Origin: Sipunculus nudus
Lineage: Eukaryota > Annelida > Sipuncula > Golfingiida > Sipunculidae
NCBI GenBank assembly: GCA_026874595.1
Contig: CM049314.1
Coordinates: forward strand, 15,740,729 to 15,804,728
Direction of reading: 5' to 3'
DNA: 64,000 nt
Under the pieces are notes generated by a model. That model was not told where the DNA came from and ran no database searches. It worked only from the letters and a program-made list of their open reading frames with translations. Both the position numbers and the translations under genes were made by a program. Below are positions 1-12,223 of the stretch, piece by piece. Within the stretch, counting starts at the first letter, position 1; every line of letters starts with the position of its first letter.

Positions 1-447
1 TGTAGCTAGTTGTGCCTTCTGTCAGACTGCTACGTTTACACGGTAAAGTAAGACCTGTCTAACTGCGGAAGCACAAAATATCGCTCATTGAGTGAGAGCC
101 GGCCGGCCCAGTGAGCGGAGAGACGTAGCCTCATTCACTGCGGTTAGACACAAGTCCAGAGTAACTTGTACTGTCAGCAGGTGGTCTTTGAAGAATTGAT
201 TTCCACAGTATCAAGGAGGGCCGGCAACTTACATATGTGCAACGAAGTTTGATTCATCTCGGTTTTTTACCACTTTATTATAACAGGTTCCTTTATGTGA
301 TAACCCATTCAAGGCCACGGATATTTAGCAGCACGACCCCAAGTGGTAAAATTGTGCCACATGAAGAGGCATGGTGATCAAAACATGCACAAGGCCGGTA
401 GTGTGCACGTATAGCCTACGTGCGGTTTGGTGGACCGATGAGTCGAT

Positions 448-450
<3 letters not shown>
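1..450. other. Left edge, no gene recognised
   Basis: Mixed-composition sequence, more GC-rich than the next kilobases, with GGCCGGCC near 100. No ORF or splice-bounded exon could be assigned. It could be the 5' end of a gene on the minus strand or part of a repeat, and nothing here decides between them. Confidence 0.3.
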
Positions 451-500
<50 letters not shown>

Positions 501-552
501 TAGGCTACGGAATAGTTTTGAAAGTGGGGGGGGCGCACTTTCGGTATATAGG

Positions 553-598
<46 letters not shown>

Positions 599-680
599 AT
601 AGTTTTTTAGCTTTTTAAAAGTGAAATATTGGGCAAATGTAAGCGCCCGAAAGGGGGTGGGTGTGGGAGGGGGTATCCCC
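451..680. repeat. (TA)n microsatellites with G-rich spacer
   Basis: Two TA tracts (about 451-498 and 557-599) flank a G-rich segment. A further GGGGGTGGG-type stretch with CCCCCTCTC follows at 650-685. ORFs here are only Tyr-Ile repeats translated from TA. The pairing of TA tracts with G-rich hairpin sequence recurs at 1400-1500 and 2930-3030, so this is probably part of a dispersed repeat. Confidence 0.8.
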
Positions 681-685
681 CTCTC

Positions 686-1400
686 ACAGTTTGGAAAATT
701 TTGAAAAAAATAAAACATAAAAAATGCATTTTCAGTGCTATATTTTGACCAATTTTCTATTTTTAATCACATGCTGCACCACACAAAAAATGATTAAATA
801 TTTAATTTACAGAATCATGTGTGCCAAATTGATAATAGTTATACCATAATATAGTTTTCGTCAAATCTTAATCAAAACTTCAGATCCGTTACTGGGATTT
901 TAATTTTACTCCACAATGGGTGTGTATAAAGTATAAAGCACGAAACAAATAGGCAAAGGATATATAACATTTTCAAACTTTCTTGAAGTTAAAGTTGTAA
1001 TTATCAAATAAATATTACCATGAACAATTAATTTACAGAAAACTAATCACATGTCAGTCATATATAATTAAACATTGAGCAATACAAAAAAATATTGATA
1101 TATTCCAAAGCAGACCTGTCTATAAGGTTATCACTTAAAAAATTAATTATGCATACAAGTAGTCTAAATTTCCAACTGTTCTCACTTAAATGAATTACAT
1201 TATATTCAATTCCCTTATCTGTAAAAAATACACAGTAATCACCTATATTACTTTACACACTAAATCAAGAAATTAAGTTACAGTTGTTTTCATGTGAGGC
1301 ATGTACACTAAGAAAAAATACAATGGATTTTCCATCCAAAAAATGGAACTTACATAATTTCACACAGAAAGATCACACCTACCTCCACCACTGGCCCAAC
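686..1400. other. AT-rich interval without features
   Basis: Low-complexity AT-rich DNA. No conserved ORF, RNA gene or clear repeat boundary was seen. Confidence 0.4.
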
Positions 1401-1402
1401 AA

Positions 1403-1445
1403 GTGTGTGTGTGTGTGTGGGGGGGGAGCCTATGCTGGTATATAT

Positions 1446-1483
<38 letters not shown>

Positions 1484-1502
1484 CATTGAGGGGGGGGGGG
1501 GG
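1403..1502. repeat. (TG)n, (TA)n and poly-G cluster
   Basis: A short GT run is followed by eight or more G, a TA tract (about 1438-1481) and a run of twelve or more G ending near 1502. It is simple-sequence DNA with no coding meaning. Confidence 0.8.
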
Positions 1503-2970
1503 CAAGAGTAGACCAATATATGGTACTCCAAGTACTCAGGGCACAAAGCACCCGAACGGAGGAGGTAGTTATTATTTTTAGAATTAGAGTGAATTTGTTA
1601 CTGATTTAAAGAGCTGATTAAAAGAAAACCGTTTACGCCAGTCTGGTGAAGTCCAGTTTTCCCAAAATGTTTCATTTAAGTTTGCCTACATGAAAAAGTA
1701 GGAGGGCCAAATCATCGCGTCAAAGCACTCATTTATAATCAAATAAACATGTTACTTGCACGCATTTTGTTGCAACTCCAGTTTCATGCACAGCAGTGAC
1801 AAACGTTATTTCCGACAAATGTTATACTTTGAGTAGAAAAATTAGAAAACAAATTTTTTCTCCCCCCCCCCCCCCCCCCGGATATATAGTCAGATGCTTT
1901 TTAATCTGAGCTTCACAGGTCTCAGAGTTCCGATTTGCTTTAATGAGTTACTGCAAGCCTCTGGAATTGGTGGCAGAACATAGGACAGCTATAAGACCAA
2001 AGCTGGTTATATAGCTCAGATGACTTACAGTCAGCTGAGCTAAAAACTTATAGTTTACTAATAGCTTATTTATTTAGAAACTTAAAGGAACAAAATATAA
2101 TTTTACATACCTCACTGGGTTATAGGTGGAATCTTGAGATTTGACAAAGAAGTCCGATACCTTCTGCTTTTTGCTAAATGCCATTAAAACACTATACACA
2201 CTGACTGTAGACATGTCTTTCAAGCTTCAATTTCAGACAGTAAATGTGACTGTGACTGACCAGCAAGACAGTTTATGAATAGCAAAGATGCCCAGCCTAC
2301 ATGATCTGGACAGTCTCACACTTCAGGGTGCAAGGACCCAGGTTCTCAGCATGCAGTGCCACCCTCAGAGGCTCTGACCTGACTATAGTAACACTGTGAT
2401 CAATTAATATCCCATGGTTTTGATGGTTGACAGTGCTGGAAGCATTGACACTGCTTGCCTGCTCCCTCCTTTTTATGAATATAGTTTATGTATGAATGTT
2501 TTTTAAGCATAGCAAGTGTAATTTTTTTATATAGTACGGGAACCTTGGTCAATGACGAAATTGGGGGAGGAGGTTTGGGTCCTACCACCTCTGCCGCCAA
2601 AAATGTAGCCATGAGCGATTAAGTCAACACTTGAAATACATCCAGTTTATCATCTGCCTGACCAGCGTGAGCACCCCAGACGCAACAGTCTTGATGACCA
2701 ATAGGTCCAGGGAGTCTCAGCTTCTCTGTATAGTATTATATTTCCAACAGGACACATAATATCATAATATACCCCCCCCCCCCCCCCGACCACCACCACC
2801 GGCACTGCTCATCCCAGTAGTTTTTCAATGCATAGTTAAGTACAAATCTTGTTGACTCATGAGCAATGGAAATGCATGGGTTCTTCTACAGAAATTCTGC
2901 CCCCTTGTGCCCCCCTGGGACCAAAAAGTGGGGGGGGGGGGGCGCGTGCCCCCCTCGCCCCTTCGGTTCC
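1503..2970. other. Repeat debris with poly-C runs and one hairpin end
   Basis: No gene recognised. Poly-C runs lie at about 1863-1879 and 2771-2787, and a G run near 2930. The hairpin end TAGCTCAGATGACT at 2012-2042 marks the right end of a repeat of the kind described at 14911-16789. Confidence 0.5.
2012..2042 (+). repeat. Terminal hairpin of a dispersed element
   Basis: TAGCTCAGATGACT, a 3-nt loop, then AGTCAGCTGAGCTA form a near-perfect hairpin followed by AAAAA. The same sequence closes elements ending near 16789, 22342 and 26176, and in reverse begins those at 32843, 44294, 52892 and 62512. Confidence 0.75.
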
Positions 2971-2976
2971 GAAGCC

Positions 2977-2978
<2 letters not shown>

Positions 2979-3028
<50 letters not shown>

Positions 3029-3109
3029 TCTTAAGAGATTTATTCTTAGGCCTACATGTGTGTTTGTGTTCACATGTTGGTACGAAACTTTCAAAAGTTT
3101 CAGTACTAA

Positions 3110-3187
<78 letters not shown>
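2979..3187. repeat. (TA)n and (AG)n tracts
   Basis: TA tracts at about 2979-3025 and 3111-3149 are followed directly by an (AG)n run to 3186. A TG tract follows at about 3286-3315. All overlapping ORFs are repeat translations. Confidence 0.85.
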
Positions 3188-3189
<2 letters not shown>

Positions 3190-3758
3190 TTTTTCATTAC
3201 TAAACATTTACTAAAAAATCCATGTGTACTTAATTAAATCAAGGAGATTATATAGGCCTTTGAGTTATAAGCCTATATATAAATATGTGTGTGTGTGTAT
3301 TTGTGTGTGTGATGGGGTTCGAGGACCACACCTTGACCTGTTTAATTCACTTCTTTTATTCTATTTTAAGACCATAAACGAAAACGCTGAATCAAAAAGT
3401 GCAGAACTTAATTAAACATTATTCCTGTTTAAACAATATGAAAAATTAAACAAAATAGTATTAGATAGACAGTACATATAATCACATTTATTTAATTAAC
3501 CTTGCTAATTGAATGTACTTGTGATTTCATTCGACAAAGTATGGAATACTAGACGAATTCAGAAAATAGTAGGCCTTTATATAATATATTGAATGACAGT
3601 CACCTTGGCTCGTGTATAAGTAGATGTTGTGTGTAGTCATAACAATTCTGTACAATGAATTTTGTAATGACCTATGAACATTTATAAATAGTGAATACAA
3701 GGATAAATGATATCATTAAATGCAACGTATGTATTTAATTCAAAGCAACGCTATATAT

Positions 3759-5112
3759 CAGACCTAGGGTCAATTCCGAATTGAATTGGAATTGAATTGG
3801 AAATGAAGGGAAAACTAAATGAATTGGAATTGAATTGACTTGAATTGAAAAAAGTGAAAATGAAATGAATTGGAATTGAATTGGAATTGAAGTTTACAGG
3901 CTCCACTGAATTGATTTGAATTGATGTACAAAAGTTCAAACTCTCATATTTTCAAAAGTGTCGCTCACTGGAAGTTGCTCATGGTCAGTTTGAAAATCAG
4001 TTATGCAGTATTTGGTTACACTCAAACACAAATGCCTCTCATGGATGACACAAGGAGCATGAAAACAGCTTAAATGCTTCTTAATCATTGTTCTTCAATT
4101 GTTTTTACTGATATCAGCATTATCAGCTCAATGAAGATGAGATAATATTAATATAATAATAAGCTTTTCATAGTAACAGTAATAATGATAGATATAAAAT
4201 AGAGCTGTAACAGTAATGACAATAGAAGGCAAAGGGTTGGAGTAATATGTTTTACCTTCTATTATTTCCCATTTCCTCCTGTGCCATGAAGCATGTGATC
4301 AGGTAATACTGAACTGACTTGTTCTAGTCCGGTGACTTACTATAGGATATGGCTATTGTTGTAGCATTCTGTCCCTGGAGCTGCTCTTCTGTTCTAGTAT
4401 GTTCAGACCAGCTGTTATCTGTGTAGTGACCAGTGGTTCTGATTACCTAGGGTACTTCACTGGACAGAACTAGCAACATCCCACAGACTGCTGGTCTTTG
4501 ACTGACCTTCCTATTGTTAGGGGATATACTGTGATCACCCCCTCTTCATAATTATGAAAACTTTTATGTTTTTTCATCACCCCAAAAAAAAAGAATATTT
4601 GCATATATATTAACTGCACTAGGTAATAATGGCCACTCATTTGAAATCCAAATAAACCTTTATTCCTATTTAGGCAGGTTACCTTATCTGAAGGCACAAT
4701 TGCCCAGTAAAACTAGCAAAACCTGTCTGGCTGCTATGCCTTACCACATTGAAAAACTTCATGTTCATGAACACTAGTATATGAAATATAATGAAATGGT
4801 TTTTCATTTAGTTTTGGAGCAATTAAAATTCTACCAAATCTGAACAAAACTTTACAGTTGTGTACTTGTGCAAAAGTAATATATTGAACACCTGTGAAAA
4901 CACACGTTACCCACCATATAAATGTATTCAAATGATTGAAATTTTTGAATTGCGAATTGAATTTGAATTGAATAAAAATTATTTGAATTGAATTGGAATT
5001 GATATTTTTCTCCAGTACATTGAATTGAATTGAATTGGAATTGAATTTTCATAAAAGATTTTGAATTGGAATTGAATTGTAATTGAAAAATTTGAATTGT
5101 ACCCCAGGTCTG
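3759..5112. mobile_element. Non-autonomous hAT-like element with (GAATTG)-rich arms
   Basis: The ends are CAGACCTAGGGT and, in reverse complement, CAGACCTGGGGT, flanked by the 8-bp direct repeat CTATATAT at 3751-3758 and 5113-5120. Inside each end is a degenerate GAATTG/GGAATTGAA tandem (about 3770-3930 and 4935-5105), so the two arms can pair. A CAG-type end with an 8-bp TSD is characteristic of the hAT superfamily. No transposase ORF is present, so it must be mobilised in trans. An interior segment (about 4200-4330) resembles part of the second hAT-like element at 30844-32741. Confidence 0.82.
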
Positions 5113-5120
5113 CTATATAT

Positions 5121-6016
5121 ACTTCTATATATAGTGCACCTTCATGGGTTTTCCCTGTGATAATATATAAAAGAGGATTGTCGCTTGTATAATTGACACG
5201 ATATATGCATACTTTTTAGGATAAATCAGAATGACTTATTTTGTTGTATAAAGTTAGATAATTAAAAATAAGAAAAGGTGAAACAATTGTAGGTGGCGCA
5301 ATCAAACTTGGATATATGATAAAGCTGTCCAAGTTCAACTTATAACATGTAAAATTTCTGGTTGATAGGTCAAACCACTCCTGCGATATGGGTGCATGAC
5401 TGTCACCAAGAAAGTGACAGAAAAACCTCACCGGTTTTGAATATGAGAAAAAAAAACTATCCAAGATCTATAAGTGTCCACACAAAATGTCAAGCCGATA
5501 CATCACACCATTCCTGAATTGATTGCGTATATATTTGATCTACGAAAGCGTGATTATAGGTACGTGGCGCCATCTGTCTTGTGCACAAGAAAGCAATCCA
5601 AGATGAATCGACTTGCAAACTTTCAAGCCAACAGGCTTACATCCAACCACTCGTGAGAGATCAGTGATTTTCGCCCGACACAGACGCACTGATGCACGCC
5701 ACCCGAAATCTATTGTAAGTGGCGCCACAATTCTTTGTTCGGGCAACAGTTCACTTAAGACTCTATTATAATGATACAAGGTTTCAGAACAGTTTGTCCA
5801 GCAGTTTTAGAGGGGTTTCCCGGAAACGAACGAAGCGGCCGCGGAACCAAGCTAGCTGATTCCATTTTTTTTTAATGTAATGAGAGCAAATTTCTTTTTT
5901 TACAAATTTATTACATTTAAATAGATTTTTTTTCCTGTAGGGGTCTGTTCTGAAAGCTGCGTTACCAAAGTCCGGGGCGCGGTAAGGAGGCGGCTTTTCT
6001 GAGTCCTTTACACACG

Positions 6017-6067
<51 letters not shown>

Positions 6068-6726
6068 AAAATGTGTATATGACAGGGGTCTAATAACGCC
6101 TTTCCGCCTGTCTCAGACAGGCAAACACGTGTACGGAGAGGCATTTTTCCTTTTGTACTAATCCGTCGGAAAAGTGAACACCTAGATGTTAAAGGTGCCC
6201 ATTCACCTTCTTTTTTAAAAGAATTTATGTGATTTCTGGCTTCCTCTGTGTATAGGCCTATATAAATGATCTAAGATTAATTTTGGTTATGGAAAGTTTT
6301 TTTACAACGCCTCCGTGAAGCATTCCTGAAATTGTTTATCAACAACGTGTTTGTAAACACACCTTTGTGGACAAACGGGATAAACATGTAACCTAAGGTG
6401 GTAGGTTGCATATATGCGGAGGTAGAAAGGTCGCATGTTGCAAAGCGCCATTTACAAAGCCCTTGCTTATCTGACTTGCCGCCAGATGCCCTTTTTGAAT
6501 TTGTTTTGATTAAATTGGCGGGCCTCCATTTGTTATGAACACGTTGAAATAAACAAAACAAGCAGCCTGTGTGCGGTGATATCGATATTTTAGGCCTATT
6601 TTTTATAAAAGCTCCAAAAGATTATCCTAAGTTTATGAAGGTCGGATAGGTGATTGGGCCCCTTTAAGTAGTATAACAAGCATGACACGAAAACGAAATT
6701 GGCCTATTTTACAGGTGGCGTATCCT

Positions 6727-6785
<59 letters not shown>

Positions 6786-7734
6786 TCCTTATATTTATTA
6801 TACTTTCCTAACTATACTTTTTATTTTTCCCGGAATTTAGGCCCTCATCTCCTACATTTCCTTTTTAAGTTATTTCGCAGCAAAATCGTGTTTACATATA
6901 AAAATGTAATAATTGAAAACATTAAGTTCTTATTGCACGCAAGTGTGCATGTAGGATGTCATGTAAGAGAGCAGAGTCAGGTTTACATTGAGCGAAGTGT
7001 GACTGAAAGTTCGGTATAATGGTAGGATGCATCTTTACCTACCTACCTACCTGTCCTCTTCGTGCCCGCGGTGGCACATGAGGTCATAGGATGCATCTTT
7101 AGCGGAAAGGTATTTTCTTATCTGCGGAAAGGCAAACCTGTATTTATGCCTTTCCACTGGAAAGGTGAATATTTCAAAGTATTACGATCCCTGATAAATG
7201 TATATATGTCTATCTGAGAAGTGTCTTACATTTGGCAGCTCAAAGTCCGGCTAGGAGACAATAGGGCATTTATTTACATATGGGTGGTGGATACAACAGA
7301 GGCATTTTATTACAAATTTCAGGACCTTTAAAGCGGGTTGATGAGGTAAAGATGTAATGAAGTAAGGGAGCTAGAAGGTAGTAGAAGCCAAATCAAATTT
7401 AAAACGCTTTGATGGTGATGTGGGTTTGATGAAAATTAAAATGTAATTGGCAAGAGTCTGTCTATACAGGACCAATAAAGAAATAAGGGAATTACCAAAG
7501 GAGTGTTCATGCGGGAGGGTTTTTGAAACCCCTTGTTTCAAACAGACTGGCAATTTATGGTCACTTTGGATTGACAGTGATATTCATGCAGTTTGTGTCT
7601 TGTAAGATAAAAGCGTGGTTAGGTTGAAATAAATAAAAATAACTAGAAATTCCTGGATGCCGTAGTTTTCCCAGACAATTAAGACATATATCTTCTAAAA
7701 TAGACTCCCTTCTTCAAAAGCATATATAGTGACA
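5121..7734. other. Repeat-derived, no gene
   Basis: The interval contains segments with GTGGCGC motifs near 5290, 5565 and 5710, typical of local dispersed repeats. TA tracts lie at about 6019-6060 and 6730-6783. GCCTTTCC/GGAAAGG motifs near 6100 and 7110-7165 suggest remnants of another inverted element. No supported coding sequence was found. Confidence 0.45.
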
Positions 7735-8540
7735 CTTGACAAGGCCAAGGCCACCAGGGTCAAAAGGTCACAAATGTTAGAACTTGTCCGACATCTTTGA
7801 GGAGATAATTCGTGTATCAGATATATGAAGAGAAAATATTGCAGTTATTCAAAAGGTTTGGTGTTCACAAAAATTCTACATTTCTTCATGTTTGACCTTG
7901 AAAACCATAGTCAATGTCACTAGTCTTGAAATTATCCAAGATATTGGTGGAAATACTTGGTATGTCAAAATTGAAGGAAACAGATGCAGTACTACAGAAC
8001 TTATGGAGTTAACAAAAATCCTATATTTTCACAGATTTAAGCTGGAAACCTAACCTCAAAGTCACCAGTCTTCGAACAAATCCGAGATATTGGTGGTAAT
8101 TGATTTTGACTCAAATTTGATAGAAACAGATACAGTACCGTACTTAAAAAGTTATTTTGTGAACGAAATTCCGATATATAGTAGATTTGACCTTGAAGAC
8201 CAAGCTCAAGATCACCGGTTTCAGACACGTCCGAGATCTTGGTGGTTACAATGTGTGCATCACGTTTGAAGAAAAAAGACCGTGTACTTCAACAGTAATT
8301 GGGTTAAAAAACCTGTTTCGTTAGATTTGACAATGATGGTCAAGATCTACGATTTTCAAACTCTTGGACAACATCATCTGGTACAGTTCGTTTTATTTTT
8401 GGAAAAATATATCTTTCGAGAAACAATGATTTTTTTCCCACAAAATATGGAAATAGTCAAGGGCAAGGCCACCCTCATAGTAAAGGTCATTACCTAGACT
8501 TCCATAAACATAATTTTATAACTCATATCTATGCATGTGC
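7735..8540 (-). repeat. Dispersed repeat with AGGTCA/TGACCTTGA subrepeats
   Basis: Subrepeats of roughly 180-200 bp each carry TGACCTTGA/CAAGGTCA, a phrase of the type CCGAGATCTTGGTGG, and an AAAATCCTA(T/C)A motif. The same module appears in the other orientation at about 51490-52310 in a UVRAG intron. It has no coding capacity. Confidence 0.6.
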
Positions 8541-9780
8541 ATAATATGAAAGACATCTGTTCATCAGTTTTTGGCCAATGATACTCACAGTACAAGTTGC
8601 AAGGACGAGGGTATAACAAGGCGCAAAAGCAAGAAAAGGATAATAGATGGTGGCATCCGTCTCCCGCAGGCAAAGCTGTCCAAGATCTTCGGTCAATATG
8701 ATTTTTGGACCAGTCAATGCACTCTATAGCCATCCTTTCTTGGGATATTTAAGGTTTTGTTTGATTTTCACCAAAAAGGGATATATGCAAGCTCAAGGTC
8801 ACTCTCCCAGAACAGGTCGTGCTCTGACCAATATCAATGCACATGTCAAGTTGGATAACGATCCGTGGAATATTTTTTTCTTAGATATTTCGCCTCAAGA
8901 TTTTTCTGTAGCGATGGCGCGACTGTTATGTGCTAAAACCATAGTATCCCCCAATTTTGTCAGGGGATACAGTAATATATTACAGGTAGCCGGTGTAACG
9001 GGGGCTGCGCGAAGTGGTGGACCAGATATGCAACTGGCCTGAGACCGGGGTCTATACTAACAGTTTTGATAAAACATCGTATTATGGAAAACAGTGTCTT
9101 TAAGGATATCCTTGACAAGTCAAGCAACCGATGAGTCTTTCAACCGAGAGCCACCAAGGGCCAGCATGATTCACTGAGAGCCACTTTCCAAAACAATGTA
9201 CGCATGCCTGAAACAATTTTTATACCCATGATACATGGGTGTTTAATATTTAACATGTATTGTTTGAGAATAATTCTTAGAATGTACGAAATCCCCGTTT
9301 AGCATGCATGTGTTTGATCAGTTCATTTTCAGAACATCCCATATAGACTTTTAACTTGCTCTTACCCTGGCCATTAGTTTTATGCCATTCGCAGCCCAAC
9401 AGGAATGACTTTTAATGTTAAAAGTTAAGAAATACTATATATTCATGCATTCATTCTCAAACATATTTTACTTCACCATTTTATATTATATATTAAATAT
9501 GTTTTTAGGCTTTCTGAAATCGTAGATTTTACTAAATGTTTAAAAAAAATTTGAGAATCTGCATATATTGTATTCAAGCCAACTCCAGAAGGATACTAGT
9601 TTTAAAATTGTAAACCTAGTGTCACCTTTATAACTAACAAGAGGGCATGCAGAGCTTTAATGTGAGCAAAATGGGTGGCTCTCTGTGAAAAGAACGACCC
9701 AAAGCAACTGCAAAATTAATATTTTCACTCGTTATCACATTTTATATTACCTCTGTCATATACCAAATATATGGAAGCCT
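8541..9780. other. No gene recognised
   Basis: The interval continues or abuts the preceding repeat. A 131-codon open stretch (8647-9042) has no recognisable domain and begins within repeat-like sequence. From 9050 to 9780 the DNA is AT-rich without features. Confidence 0.4.
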
Positions 9781-10962
9781 GTAGACCGATAATGATAAAA
9801 ATATTGATCCAAGAGAGCCGATGACCTGGACAAATTATTGACTGCTGAGGACCAATTGTGTGGAAAAAATAATGATTCCAAAGGGCCGATGGTGTGGACA
9901 AAATATTGATTCCAAAGGGCCGACGGTGTGGACAAAATATTCATCCAATACGACGGATGTTGTGGACAAAATATTGACTCAAAATGACCGATGGTGTAAA
10001 AAAATATTGACTCCAAAGGGCCGATGGTGCAGACAACATATTGATTCCAAAGGGCAGATGGTGTAGACAATATTGATTCCCAAAGGGCCGACGGTGTGGG
10101 TAAAATATTGATTCCGGAAGGCCAATGATCTTGACACTATATTGATTTCTGAGTACGCATGATGTGGAAAAACTATTGATTCCAAAGGGCCGATGGTGTG
10201 TACAAAATATGGATTCCAAAGGGCCCATGGTGAAGACAAAATATTAATTCCTGAAGTCGGATGATGTTACAAAATATTGATTCCAAAGGGCCGATGGTGT
10301 GGACGGAATATTGATTCCACACTGCTGATGGTGTGGAAAAAATACTGATTCAAGAGGGCCTACGGTGTAGTCAAAATATTGATTCCAAAGGGCCGGTGAT
10401 GTGGACAAACTATTGATTCTAAAGGGCCGATGGTGTGGACAAAACATTGATTCCAAAGAACCGACGGTGTGGACAAACCATTGATTACAAAGGGCCGATG
10501 ATGTGGACAAAATATTGAGACCAAAGGGCCGATGATCTCGACAAAATATTGAGATGAAAGGGCCAATGGTGTGAACAAAATATTATTTTCAAAGGGCAGA
10601 CTGTGTAGAAAAAAAATATTGTTTCCAGAGGGCCGTTGGTGTGGACAAAATATTGATCCAAAAGGACTGATGGTGTGGACAAAATATTCTTCCTAGAGGA
10701 CGGATGATGTGGACAAAATATTGATTCTAAAATGCCGATGGTGTGTACAAAATATTGATTCAAAAGGTCCGATGGTGTGGACAAAATATTCAACCCAGAG
10801 GACGTATGATGTGGATAAACTATTGATTCAAAAGGGCCTATGGTGTAGACAAAACATACTGATTCCAAAGGGCAAACCGTGTGGACATAATATTATTTCC
10901 AAAGGGCCGACTGTGTGTGGACAAAATATCGATTCCAGAGGGCCAATGGTGTGCATAAAATG
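9781..10962. repeat. 34-bp minisatellite, about 34 copies
   Basis: The unit reads approximately GGGCCGATGGTGTGGACAAA followed by ATATTGATTCCAAA. Copies are diverged but keep a 34-bp period, for example CCGATGG at 9886 and CCGACGG at 9920. The minus strand gives several 60-130 residue ORFs rich in HTIGPLESIF-like phrases. Because 34 is not a multiple of three, these are frame-rotating translations of the array, not a protein family. Confidence 0.93.
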
Positions 10963-12174
10963 TACATATACCCAACTTAGACGGTCTACATTTTTCAATA
11001 ATTTTTTTTTCAAAACTATAGGCCTTTTTTGATTGAAGTATGATCGTTATGCAGTGAGAAAATGGTATTTTTGATGTTAGTACGTTTCTGAAAACCAAGG
11101 CAACGATTAAGCTAATACCGAATATTGTTATAAATGTGACGCACTTCAAAGTAAACGTTTGAAAGACAGAAGTGCCTTTATTTTTATACTGCCGACCAAG
11201 TGCCTAACACTCTGGGGATGGATAGAAACCATGGCCTTTTAAACGGTTTGTCCTCCGTAAAGTGGCACATGTCAGTCCATAGCCAGTCTCAGGTTTCTCA
11301 AATCGCCGAGTAGGCGGAACAATCCCCTTCGTTAACCATATGCCTGTCGCCTCTCAAGAGCGCGCTTCATCTCAAAAACAGGGTTAGAACCCAACAGATC
11401 ACAAGACAAAACCATCATCATAGAAAAATGGAACACATTTATTAATATAATTGCCAGAATGATGTTTAGGTTTATAAACTTAGTACTTTTACATTATATC
11501 CAGTGCCGACAAAAACGAGGCGTGTATCCAAACAACTCGCGTGGAATATCAGTTTTCTGCAGGGATAATTCAAACAGGAATTCATGACTTTTCTCGATAA
11601 GTTTAATGACACCATATATATCACTTCATGAAACATATCTATAGATCGCTTATTTTCATTACCCTATGTACTTCTACCAGGACAGGGGTGAAGTTGATCA
11701 AAAACAGCAATGATACTTTCTATATCATTAAATTTCCCCATTACTGCTGGCTAAAGTATCATCTTATCAACATGACAAATGGAATCACCTATATCAACAA
11801 TATATCCAAAATGATAAAATATTATTTTTGTTTTGATATTCTTATACCAATGTTGTGTTTTATTATGTGTATCCGTCATTGTGAGCATTAGTGGTACAGT
11901 ACATGTTGTCGTTCAACATAAGGTTAACTCCTACATATGTATATTTGTATACATACACATTTTGCTACCATCATTAATATGTTGGTACATAAGGCCATAA
12001 ATCCATACTATAACTGTTGCCACTTCTAAAAGGCTGTCTAAAATTGTCCGACATTATCTGGTATATCACCAAGAATTTTCTCTTTAAACCTGCTGTTCAA
12101 AGAAGTTTTGTTTAACTGTACCTCTGGATAACACAGGCATATGTTAAGTTCATAACACAAAGTGATATGGCATT

Positions 12175-12223
<49 letters not shown>

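Noticed and set aside
371-718. ORFs of 79 and 100 codons on both strands
   Set aside because: They are mostly Tyr-Ile translated from (TA)n tracts.
2825-3197. Five overlapping ORFs with poly Tyr-Ile or Ser-Leu
   Set aside because: They are translations of TA and AG microsatellites and a poly-G run.
8647-9042. 131-codon + strand ORF
   Set aside because: It begins in dispersed repeat sequence, has no recognisable domain, and no splice or promoter context.
9756-11149. Set of minus-strand ORFs with HTIGPLESIF-like repeats
   Set aside because: They come from a 34-bp minisatellite in which the frame shifts every unit, so no single protein repeat exists.
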